From assembly GCA_004431415.1 (NCBI GenBank), contig QPMI01000461.1, positions 1 to 64,000 of the forward strand: a DNA stretch of 64,000 bases. Reading direction: 5' to 3'. This stretch comes from Cyanophora paradoxa (taxonomy: Eukaryota > Glaucocystophyceae > Cyanophorales > Cyanophoraceae). Positions 51,939 to 60,520 of this stretch are shown here, in pieces (position 1 is the first letter of the stretch; the number at the start of each line of letters is the position of its first letter). The notes beneath the pieces are model-generated. The model searched no databases. It was not told where the DNA came from and saw only the letters and a program-made list of their open reading frames with translations. Position numbers and translations under genes: made by a program.

Positions 51939-52205
51939 ATGTCGAATATATACCAAGTGGCTCTCTCAGATATTGAAAAGTTGGGAATGGAATATTGCGC
52001 TGCTTCTGTTCAGGATTGGATTGATAATGTTGTTCATAACAGGGCAAGAATCGCAATTGATGATATTGTTCAGAAAGAGATTCAATCTTGCATCTCATCA
52101 GGGGTTCAGATACCAACCTCTAAGGAAGCGATTGTATTACAGGCATTCCAAAGGGGAACTGTAAAGAAAGGCATCGAGTATAACAATGTCACAGAAGAGC
52201 AATGA
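51939..52205 (+). CDS. Small phage-like protein, 88 aa
   Basis: ATG 51939 after TCTCTATAAAATAGGA. The sequence (LGMEYCAASVQDWIDNVVHN; RARIAIDDIVQKEIQSCISS; QIPTSKEAIVLQAF) resembles small proteins encoded next to tail-fibre genes in tailed phages. Their role is unclear; some may help fibre assembly. Helical throughout. Confidence 0.55.
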   Translation: MSNIYQVALSDIEKLGMEYCAASVQDWIDNVVHNRARIAIDDIVQKEIQSCISSGVQIPTSKEAIVLQAFQRGTVKKGIEYNNVTEEQ

Positions 52206-52240
52206 ACATTATTTTTCTTTCCTTCTTAGTAAAAGAAGCA

Positions 52241-53083
52241 ATGGGCGAATATAATCGAGTCCAATTACCAGTTTACGCATTGGGTGCGCCCGCGGTTCAC
52301 TTTCGACAACACGAGGTTGCCGACGAAATTCGCGGTGTGGAATCGACGGAACGCGCTAACTCCGCGAATGCATTTGATAAAAACAGCATGATACGTGTTA
52401 AAGAACTACGCGCCGACAAGAATTCGGGAGTGGTTAAAACGACTCAACTTCTTGTAACAAATGCGAATTTTAACGCGGGAATCGGGCAACCTGACGCATG
52501 GGGTGTGGATATTAGAACGTTAGATTTTGACGGAGAACGTGCCGCCGCTGTTGTCCGATCGGGAGGCGCTGTTATTGGCGGTGGTTGTCGTGTGTCGGGT
52601 ATGCTTGCATCCTCCGTTGCTGTTACCGATATTCCCGATACTCTACCTGAACATGCGGACAATCCGCAACGTATCCGTATGTACACTCCATGTGGAGACT
52701 ATCCGTATGTGTTTGGAATGGTCAGAGTTGGGGTAGATAACGTAAATGCAACACAACCCGATGGAATTTTGGGAAATTGGTTATTACCAAATATTGCTAT
52801 TCCTAAATCTATTGAGTCTATATGTCGTTCACAAAATGGTATTATCGGTCCAGCTTATACTTTCTTTGTTCAGGGAATCGGACGCGGTAGAGGTTGGGTG
52901 GAATTCGACAACCAGAACCCCGCTACGTTTAATGTTTGGACAACAGAAGTAGGAGGTTACGATATTCTCATTTTCGGAATGCGAACAGATCCAGCCGCTG
53001 TGGCGGCTACACGTGGTCTCAATCCCGATAACAACCTAAATAACTTCTACGATGATCCGTTCCCAGGTGATCCCACACCATAA
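52241..53083 (+). CDS. Attachment-type protein, paralogue 3
   Basis: Start at ATG 52241 (MGEYNRVQLPVYALG) after a TAAAAGAAGCA leader; the upstream extension overlaps the previous gene. 280 residues. Residues about 35-130 match the shared N-terminal module (RVKELRADKNSGVVKTTQLL; VVRSGGAVIGGGCRVSG). The C-terminal half has a different beta-rich head, with no C1q pattern. Same family as the genes at 49806, 50899 and 53103. Confidence 0.65.
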   Translation: MGEYNRVQLPVYALGAPAVHFRQHEVADEIRGVESTERANSANAFDKNSMIRVKELRADKNSGVVKTTQLLVTNANFNAGIGQPDAWGVDIRTLDFDGERAAAVVRSGGAVIGGGCRVSGMLASSVAVTDIPDTLPEHADNPQRIRMYTPCGDYPYVFGMVRVGVDNVNATQPDGILGNWLLPNIAIPKSIESICRSQNGIIGPAYTFFVQGIGRGRGWVEFDNQNPATFNVWTTEVGGYDILIFGMRTDPAAVAATRGLNPDNNLNNFYDDPFPGDPTP

Positions 53084-53102
53084 TTATGTTTTAATATATT
53101 AA

Positions 53103-53948
53103 ATGGCGGCACCCGCTCCACCCGAGCGTATCTTAACAGCGCAACTTTCATTAGCCGCGCCGGCAAATCACGTATTACAACATGCTGTTATCGATAATGT
53201 CGATGGTCTCGAATCTACCGAACTTGCACCTACTCTTAATACTTTTGGTGATACGCATAAATTGCGACTGAAAGAGTTACGATGTGACAAAAATAACGGA
53301 ATCGTTAAAACTACGAAACTTCTTGTTACAAATGCAAACTTTAACGCTTTTTATGGAGATCCCGATAGTTACAATGATGATAACAAGGTTACCAACTTCG
53401 CTTATGAATCGAGAAACGGAGCGATTAAATGTAGATCGGGTGGCGCTTATATTGGGGACGGACTAAGGGTCGGTGGTATCATCGGAGCGCCTCTAATCGT
53501 AAATGACCAACCAAACCCCGATGATGAAAACACACGTATTAGGACGTATTGCCCAGGTATGAATGAGCCGTATATTATTAAGATTTATACAATCGTTATT
53601 AGTTTACAAACAGCGGTAGCCGATGTATTAGAACCCTTAGGAAATCATTATAGATATAGAGACACGATACCAGAGGACATTTACGCATTATGTAGAAGAA
53701 CCGACGGAGCAAGACCGCGCCTTACGATACACATTATCCCCATAGATAATTTCGGTCAAGCGTTTCACTCAATACCTCTTTTAGATACGCAAGACAACCA
53801 ATTTATAATAAGAGCGACACAACTTGGAAATTATCGAGTCATTATGTATGCCGAAAGAAACGACGCAATCGCAACAGCTAACCGATTCGGTCAATATCTT
53901 AATACCAATCTATACAATCCCGTCGGCGGTAGCGATCCACAACCATAA
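53103..53948 (+). CDS. Attachment-type protein, paralogue 4
   Basis: ATG 53103 directly follows TATATTAA. 281 residues. The N-terminal module is close to that of the preceding gene (RLKELRCDKNNGIVKTTKLL; CRSGGAYIGDGLRVGG), and both end in similar short tails (NLNNFYDDP...DPTP there, NLYNPVGGSDPQP here). Their heads are related to each other but not to the C1q type. Tandem duplication and divergence of heads suggests selection on binding range. Confidence 0.65.
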   Translation: MAAPAPPERILTAQLSLAAPANHVLQHAVIDNVDGLESTELAPTLNTFGDTHKLRLKELRCDKNNGIVKTTKLLVTNANFNAFYGDPDSYNDDNKVTNFAYESRNGAIKCRSGGAYIGDGLRVGGIIGAPLIVNDQPNPDDENTRIRTYCPGMNEPYIIKIYTIVISLQTAVADVLEPLGNHYRYRDTIPEDIYALCRRTDGARPRLTIHIIPIDNFGQAFHSIPLLDTQDNQFIIRATQLGNYRVIMYAERNDAIATANRFGQYLNTNLYNPVGGSDPQP

Positions 53949-53968
53949 ATCTAAGGTATATATAGGGA

Positions 53969-54241
53969 ATGGATGAAAAAACAAGAAAGTTTATAGATAC
54001 CGCTATGTCAGTCCATGGTAAGGATAAATTTGATTATAGCGACACTGTTTATAAGAAAGCGCAAGAAAAGGTATCTGTTAGATGCCTACAATGTAATAAA
54101 GTCTTTCAGACGTACGGATTTAATCACATTAAGGGGTCAGGATGTAGACAGTGTTCTAAGAAACACTCACATGCATACAGGAAAAAAACTACATGGGGAA
54201 TAGTAATAGAAGAGAAGCCAATTATGTTGTACTTTGATTGA
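53969..54241 (+). CDS. DUF723-like zinc-ribbon protein, 90 aa
   Basis: ATG 53969 follows GGTATATATAGGGA. The pattern HGKDKFDYSDTVYKKAQEKV, VRCLQCNKVF, HIKGSGCRQCSKK matches the repeat found in many phage and giant-virus endonuclease-like proteins (two CxxC pairs forming a zinc ribbon). Only one unit is present and no nuclease domain follows, so its function is open. It overlaps the convergent methyltransferase by 20 bp. Confidence 0.6.
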   Translation: MDEKTRKFIDTAMSVHGKDKFDYSDTVYKKAQEKVSVRCLQCNKVFQTYGFNHIKGSGCRQCSKKHSHAYRKKTTWGIVIEEKPIMLYFD

Positions 54242-55037
54242 TTTCGTAGTTAGTCATTATGAGATGGTTCCTTTTCTTTTTTGATATACCATACACTTTA
54301 CCATATGTATGTCGAATAAAGGGTTTAAATAGCAATTTCATTAATAAAGCATCATTAACAACCATCATAACTTTGCATTTCGCGGTCTTAAATAGATCTT
54401 CTAAATCCAAAAAGAATTTTTCCAAATCGAATTCTACATTTTCGTAAAAGTCATTATTGCTATTAACGTATGGAGGATCAAGAAATATGAATGCATCCTC
54501 ATCATCTTTGTATTTCAACACAATATCCCGATAATCCCCAAGAGATAAGTTCACATCTCGTAGGAAATCATCGTATGGTATCTTCTTTTTAAGAGTTGTA
54601 TATGAACTCACCTTAACGTTTCGTTTTTTGAAATCACGGAGGGTTTTAACATTTAAAACGCTGTTTTTAAGAAGATAGAAATTATGCGCTAAGTAATCTA
54701 TTGCATCTTTACGATCATGTTGTAGAAACTTCTTATAAACTTCTTTATGCTCTTCTATATTGCTTACTGCTTCGAACTGTTGAAGACTATCTAAAAGTTT
54801 TACTTTACTGTTTGGGTCTTTCATTGTATTCAAGAAAAGTATATGTGTTTCGTCGTTATCATTCATAAAGTAATCAAAACGTTCTTTATGCTTTTCCCAA
54901 AGATAGAAACTAAATGCACCTGAACCACAAAATGGTTCTATTATTTTATTTATGCCTTCTAAATCGATAAAAGGATTGATTGTATCCATTTCATTGTATT
55001 TATTACCGACATACTTATGGTAAAAGTGAGTCTTCAT
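54222..55037 (-). CDS. Dam-type (D12) DNA adenine N6-methyltransferase
   Basis: 271 residues from ATG 55037. AdoMet-binding motif EPFCGSGAFS at 34-43 and catalytic DPPY at 187-190, in the order of the D12 class. An N-terminal KYVGNKYN replaces the usual WAGGK segment. It would methylate adenine in viral DNA, perhaps for protection or marking. No restriction partner is seen. The leader contains ATTTGTTTTTCTTTAT, the reverse complement of a 16-mer that also occurs in the terminal hairpins. Confidence 0.85.
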   Translation of the reverse strand: MKTHFYHKYVGNKYNEMDTINPFIDLEGINKIIEPFCGSGAFSFYLWEKHKERFDYFMNDNDETHILFLNTMKDPNSKVKLLDSLQQFEAVSNIEEHKEVYKKFLQHDRKDAIDYLAHNFYLLKNSVLNVKTLRDFKKRNVKVSSYTTLKKKIPYDDFLRDVNLSLGDYRDIVLKYKDDEDAFIFLDPPYVNSNNDFYENVEFDLEKFFLDLEDLFKTAKCKVMMVVNDALLMKLLFKPFIRHTYGKVYGISKKKRNHLIMTNYEINQSTT

Positions 55038-55046
55038 TTACCATAG

Positions 55047-55062
55047 ATAAAGAAAAACAAAT
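55047..55062. promoter_or_regulatory. Internal copy of terminal-hairpin 16-mer
   Basis: ATAAAGAAAAACAAAT here is identical to the word at 28953-28968 in the left hairpin arm and to its mirror in the right end. It lies 10 bp upstream of the methyltransferase start on the minus strand, so it may be a promoter element, or a site for the replication or integration machinery. Confidence 0.5.
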
Positions 55063-55257
55063 TACATATGGAGACGGGATAAAGAAATTAAGACTTTACC
55101 AGTCTTGTTTCTTGTAATAATGCAAGTATCAAAGCAACTTGGACATGTTTTATGATAATATACCATTATGATATCAACCAACTCATACGGGAATACTTTT
55201 GCTAAGATGGTTCGCATCCTACTAATTCCGTTTTTAATTTTTCTATATAATTCATAA

Positions 55258-55656
55258 ATGAATCATCGCGGATTCCATGTAATGTTAGATTACAAGTTCA
55301 ACCATCCATTAATGATAGGATTGGACAACTTAGAGACCACAACGAAGTGGTTAATGCAATTTTTTCAATCTATTATTCAAGAACAAGGTATCAGAGTAGT
55401 ACACAAGCACTGCGAGATTTTCGATGGTGGTCTTTCACCTCCGGGTTTTGCTATGGTTCTTCTCCTTGATGAGAGTCATTTAACCGCTCATTGTTACTCA
55501 GATCAGGGAATGTTAGCAATCGATATATTCACTTGTGGTACGGAAGCGGAGCGTAAGACATCAGTAATAAAGGAGATGATAGAAGAGAGGGTAACGTGTA
55601 TGTTTAGCGGTTTGGAGAGAGCGGAGAAGCATAGAGTAGCGCGGTTTCCGAGTTAA
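55258..55656 (+). CDS. S-adenosylmethionine decarboxylase, bacterial SpeH-like
   Basis: 132 residues, the size of the short prokaryotic class. DESHLTAHCYSDQG at 71-84 contains the Glu-Ser cleavage site (Ser73 would become the pyruvoyl group), followed by AIDIFTCG at 87-94 with the conserved Cys93. The enzyme makes decarboxylated AdoMet, the aminopropyl donor for spermidine, which could help condense viral DNA. The last 39 codons lie inside the right TIR, so they have a mirror copy in the left TIR. Start ATG 55258 follows TATATAATTCATAA. Confidence 0.78.
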   Translation: MNHRGFHVMLDYKFNHPLMIGLDNLETTTKWLMQFFQSIIQEQGIRVVHKHCEIFDGGLSPPGFAMVLLLDESHLTAHCYSDQGMLAIDIFTCGTEAERKTSVIKEMIEERVTCMFSGLERAEKHRVARFPS

Positions 55657-55939
55657 TCTTACGTGAATCAGTAAGGAATGACACCCCACCCTACACCCCA
55701 CCGTTACCATAATTTATAGCATTCCCACTTTTCAAATTGCTATATATTAGATTGAAATTACCATATAAATAAGTGTGTGATGTATGAATTAATGGATAGG
55801 GTGGGGTGGTGGGGTGTGGTGGGGTCAAATTTCAAGAAAATTTTGAGCGGATCCCAAAATATAATGAATCTTCAAAACATGCCCCACCAGACCCCACCGC
55901 CCCACCGCATCGATAAATATATGATACCAGAGAGATTAC

Positions 55940-56062
55940 ACCCAACCACAGATCTAACGGTATTAACACCCAACCTGTACAGATCTAACGGTATTTACAC
56001 CCAACCCTGTAAAGATCTAACGGTATTAACACCCAACCTGTACAGATCTAACGGTATTTACA
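55940..56062. repeat. Direct repeats of about 31 bp in the right TIR
   Basis: Mirror copy of the array at 29531-29655: AGATCTAACGGTATT followed by AACACCCAACCTGTAC-type sequence, four copies. Confidence 0.85.
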
Positions 56063-56567
56063 TGTTAATTACGGCTTCGATATCGTAGAGATTCCCGCAC
56101 TGATTCCGTAACAAATTACACCCCACCATACACCCCACCATTACCATAAATTATAGCATTCCCACTTTTCAAATTGATATATATTAGAATGAAATTAACA
56201 TATAATTAGGTGTGGAAATATAAATTAATCGATAGGGTGGGGTGGTGGGTGTGGTGGGGTCACTTTTCAGAAAAATTTAGAACGCCAAGAAAAATATAGC
56301 AATTCCAAAAACAGACCCAACCAGACCCCACCGCCCCACCTTATCATTAAATGAATCACGCAATTAATTAATTAAATATATCGATTAACATGGAACATAT
56401 CATGACTATATCATTTTTACATTGTACATATCATGATCATATCGAATTGTACATTAATTACATCATATATATATCGATATTTACATATAAATTTGTATTA
56501 AATCATGTTAAAAATATATAAATTATGTATAAATTCATGTTAAATTCATATATATTTATGTATAAAA

Positions 56568-56638
56568 ACACATAAAGAAAAACAAATATTTAACCTGAGC
56601 GGAACGCGAGGGTTAAATATTTGTTTTTCTTTATGTGT
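56568..56638. other. Right terminal hairpin
   Basis: The outermost 71 nt mirror the left hairpin exactly: two 28-nt complementary arms around a 15-nt loop (with GCGGAACGC). Confidence 0.85.
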
Positions 56639-56644
56639 CCTCTT
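56639..56644. other. Right target-site duplication CCTCTT
   Basis: Second copy of the 6-bp direct repeat flanking the element; the host reading frame resumes through it. Confidence 0.85.
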
Positions 56645-58521
56645 CCGTTACCTGGTCGTCCACCCCGAGGCCCTCTGCTTTCTCTGTAGCCGGGCGCGAA
56701 TCGTAGGACATAAAGAAAGCAGGCTGGAGATTCATTAAGAATAAATAAAGAAGTCTTCAAGCCTACCAAGAATGCAAAACGCACCAAGCCTTTCAAAGAC
56801 GAAATAATTTCATTCTTCTCTTTCATGTTGTAAAACTTGAGCATCTGCTTCTTGTGGATGTCCTTCACCTCGTCGCTCGACAACTCCGGTCCAGAAACTG
56901 AAGCGATGGAGGTTACAAGGAATCCCAAACACAAAACAGGACTCACAACAAAAAAGTGTTGTTCCTGGCACAGAAGCCTTCAGCGCCTTCATCACAGGCC
57001 GAACCTTCGTGTTGGTCTGGGTGAACCACAAGTCAGATCACAGGCCGTAAAGCATGAAGGATATAAAGATTGAGACCTCGTACACAGGTGCCAAAGAAAC
57101 GCCGATTACTGATGAAGCGGTGAACCCGTGTTTCTCAGTGGACACGGCGCACATCGCGTCGACAATATGATCAGGTTCAGCAGCGTTCTGACGGAGCACA
57201 CCGAGTGGCTCCGAAGTGAACCCCTTCAAAATATGCTCTCCATTGGAACGCGTTGCAAGATGTCCTCTAGAAGAGCATGGAAAACCTGTTGGCACATACG
57301 AGATCTCAAGGGACGGATTCTGAGAAAGACAAACATGAAGAAACGCACAGAGCCATTCCTCGCCTGGGAGAAAATCCACTGTAGGACCCGCGGATCGAGG
57401 CAATTTGTAAAGCTTGCGAAATTCCGAGTCAGACTTCGCCGGTGGTCCACAGTTCTGGGTTCGGCTGTTTCCTGTGTCAAGACAGGGTGAGCAGTACGTC
57501 GACTTGCACCTGCCACGATGAATAAGTAGCGAATACGATCGCTTAAACTGCAGAAGCGCTTAACTTCTGCTTACCACTTATTGCCACAGCTGACAACTCG
57601 CTGACCTTCGGGCACCAAGAGCCCACACGCCGAACAAACGGCGTTCTCCGCAATGTTTTCAATGAAACTCGAAATCGGTTGTGCAGCCGAGACAGCAACA
57701 GCATCCGGGCTGTGAATCGAGGTTTGAAACGGAATTCTTTTAACTATCTCTGACAAACGTGCACCTGCAATTTCACGACGTCCGTACTTCTCAAAATGTG
57801 TTTCATACTCTTGCAGTTCCTCTTCATCCCATGGTTCTGGCTTCTTGGCTGAGAAACAGTCAGAAATGCAAATCCCACATTGCCACTGCAAAACTGTCAC
57901 GGAAAACGCACGTTCGAAGGGAGCTTTCCCGGCTCTTGAGGGTGTGGGCGAGGAAGATGGCGAGCGATGGGGCGTAGAAGAGCCGCCGGGCACGGGCGAG
58001 GTGGAGCCGGCCCCCGCCGCCAGTGGTGCCTTCTCCTTCTCCTTCTTTGCCCTTTTCTCCCTCGCCATCGCAACCAAACGCTTCGAACACGTCAAAAGCT
58101 CGTGCGTCGATTTACGAAGCTGAGCCAGCGCCTCCCTGCATTTGCTGATTTCCGCATCGGTGGTAGCGACTTCGAGACGCTGTTTCAAGTCTACGATGCT
58201 CGAAAAAGAGTGTGAGAAACGAGCCATTAAAAAATCGCCTTGCAACTCCCGAAAGAGTTGGTCTGCTTCTTGATTCATCCGATTTGCCTCGGGTTGGGCT
58301 GGTCCTGCCGCTGGTGCTTGGGCTGGTGGTTGGTCTCCGCCAGGTTTGTCGAAATCCGCTTGCGGCGCAGATGGGGATACGGAGGCACTCGCATCAGCGC
58401 TAGCTGCACCCCCGGATGCTCCGGCCGCGGGTCCCTCCAACGGTAATATTCCAGCAGAAAGGTTTTCGGCTCCACCTGAAGACAAATCAGCCAAGACCAG
58501 CGCGATCCAAGACGATCCCAC
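56645..58521 (-). CDS. 5' part of host gene interrupted by the virus
   Basis: ATG 58521 opens a Pro/Ala/Ser-rich N-terminus, then a helical segment (LKQRLEVATTDAEISKCREA), a Ser-rich linker and two Cys-pair motifs (QCGICISDCF; VCSACGLLVPEGQRVVSCG), which resemble zinc-binding sites. Exon 1 ends near 57572 at GTAAGC. Later exons include about 57040-57400 (PDHIVDAMCAVSTEKHGFTA) and about 56740-56880 (DEVKDIHKKQMLKFYNMKEK). A short intron (GTAGGC...TCTCCAG) precedes PAFFMSYDSRPATEKAEGLG, which reaches the target site. The frame then continues at 28949. Family unknown; intermediate exon borders unresolved. Confidence 0.5.
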
Positions 58522-60520
58522 CTAGTGGTGGCCGGGTACTGTCTGAAAGTTGGGCTGTTTCTGCGAGAGAATTGACATCCTGTTGTATTTCGGGATCATG
58601 ATCAGCATAGTAGTCGGGCAGAAAATGGAATGAATCTCCTAATTCGGTTATCTACTTGAAGTTCGTTAGGAACAGAGGTGCCAAGGCCTGACGGCCGAAA
58701 GAGCCGCGTCCGCAGTTGGTTCGCACCCGCGATTGCAATTGCTTGGGATCCTCGCCCGCGGCCGGATCCGGATCCATAGCAGCCGCGCGCGCCAACCGGG
58801 CTGCCGTGCCGCAACAAGTTCAGATTCTGTAGCTTGTCGTACTCGAAATGGAACGCGCCGTCAAAGTTCCAACCGGCGCGACCGTGCACGTTGAGAAGCG
58901 AGTTCAAAGCCACCCGAAGATGAACTGCGCCAGAAGACAAAGCGTTTCATGCTCAGGTTATCCGAAAACATCACGCATAGGCGGAATACTCCGGGATCCG
59001 CACCAATCAAGAAGATTAGCTATTCCGATTGACCACACTGATTGAACAAGTAGATGTAAAGCCGCCCGAATGACCACACTGAGCAAGTTGCGGCCCGGTT
59101 GCAAGTTGCGGCCCGGTTGCCTTTTGGGGGGGTACCCGCACGCAGCCCGGGGCGACGGCCGGCGGCGTGCCGGTACGGTGCGGACTCTACGCTGTGCGGA
59201 CTCTATACTAGTTGGACCTTGCAGGCAACAGGAGAGCTAGTTGCAGTGCGGGCAAACATGCATATGCAGGCCGCCTCTCCCAAGCTAGTTACATCGCAGC
59301 TATAGCTAGCAGGAGAAGTTTTTCGGCCTACCGTCCATGTGACTAAGCGGTACACGAGGAGCAGCACTCCGGATTCCTCAGCCAGCCTTCAAACGACCAT
59401 TTGCAGTTCGCGCGTACGAGCGGCCAGAAGCAGCCCGGGCGCTTCGAAGAAAGGAAGAGGGCCGGCTAGCTACCTTGCAGTCGCTCCCCGCCGCGACGAT
59501 GCTCTCGCCAGCCGTACGTCGGCGACAAAAACCAATATGCATGCAAAAACGAGGTGCGCTGAGAAACCTACACTAGCTGCGGCTCAGAACGAACTCAACG
59601 ATCTCTTTAAATCACATGCCGCTAACGTTGCGCTTGTCTGCGGCACCCCTCGAGCAGGTTTGGGTCACATCGCCAGAACCGTGCACTCGCAGCCACCGAC
59701 AGCGATCTGCCTACGTATACGTATACGTGCGCACCGATCAGCAAAGCCAGAAACAAGCGGTCGTCGAGCGCACCAGGATAACAAGGCGCCGACGTGCCAT
59801 AGCGGTCATTCTGTCCATTCCGGCGACGCTGTTTAGTCAGCTTATGTCGACACTGAAGTGGTTTTATACCGTAAAAGCGCACCGAGACCTGCCGCGGGCG
59901 CCGTGGTGGTGAGCTGGCTGCAGGTCTTTCTCTTACCTGATCTGGTGGTGCAAAGTTAGGGGCGCGAAGCGCAGTGCCTGGGCCGGGAGGCAGCACGAAT
60001 AGTTTATATCTAACATTGAGAAAGCGAAGTACGCACGTCTGGGCGGCGGGGCTCAGTTTCCCGGGCGGCGGTCCGGCCCGCTGCGCGCGGCGAGGCCGGG
60101 CGCGCCACCCGCTGCGCGGCGGCGGGTCAGGTCTTGCACGGGGATAGTGCACATGCATACCAAAGTGGTGGCGTACCGTTAGAGGCACCTGGCGTCCGAG
60201 AAGAGCGAGGTGCGACGGAAACGCGATGGGGAAAACTGATCTGGGAACGCGCGACCGCTTCCTGTGAGCGGAACAATCTATCATTCAACATTCATTCAGC
60301 TCGGACCCGCGGCCGGATCCCTCGAGGACTCAGTCAGGGCCAGCTCGTTGCAAGAGGCGAAAACGAGGACGAAACGCCAGAGGCAGCTTGCAAGTTGCAA
60401 GGCGGTCTTGCAAGGCGGTCTTGCGCATGCAAGGCGGTCTTGTAAGCCGGCCTAGCGCTTTGGCTATAGCTAGGTTTTGACCCCGCTTGCACTGTACCCC
60501 AGCTGTTTTTTGGGGGCCAA
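58522..60520. other. Repeat-rich host spacer, no gene supported
   Basis: Short open frames occur on both strands but none looks like a known protein or has a consistent exon chain. Features seen are GGATCC/GCGGCCGGATCC words, a very G+C-rich stretch at 60020-60130, and short tandem repeats of TTGCAAGGCGGTC at 60390-60440. It may contain the promoter of the minus-strand gene starting at 58521. Confidence 0.4.

Larger units (their letters stand above)
28950..56638. mobile_element. Integrated Polinton-like virus (Maverick type), 27.7 kb
   Basis: The element is bounded by inverted repeats of about 1.1 kb and a 6-bp duplication. It is A+T-rich against a G+C-rich host and its genes have no introns. 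It encodes a protein-primed family B polymerase, a DD35E integrase, a primase-helicase, a packaging ATPase, a double-jelly-roll-type capsid protein and capsid partners, which together define Polinton-like viruses and their relatives. Nearly all genes are intact, so the copy looks recent and may be functional; one attachment gene is frameshifted. The usual adenain-like capsid protease was not found. Confidence 0.93.
55537..56638. repeat. Right terminal inverted repeat
   Basis: 1102 bp, reverse complement of 28950-30052 apart from one base. It contains the 3' end of the decarboxylase gene, stem-loop blocks at 55795-55911 and 56231-56345, the direct-repeat array at 55940-56062 and the terminal hairpin. 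Near identity of the two copies points to recent insertion or to gene conversion during replication. Confidence 0.92.
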
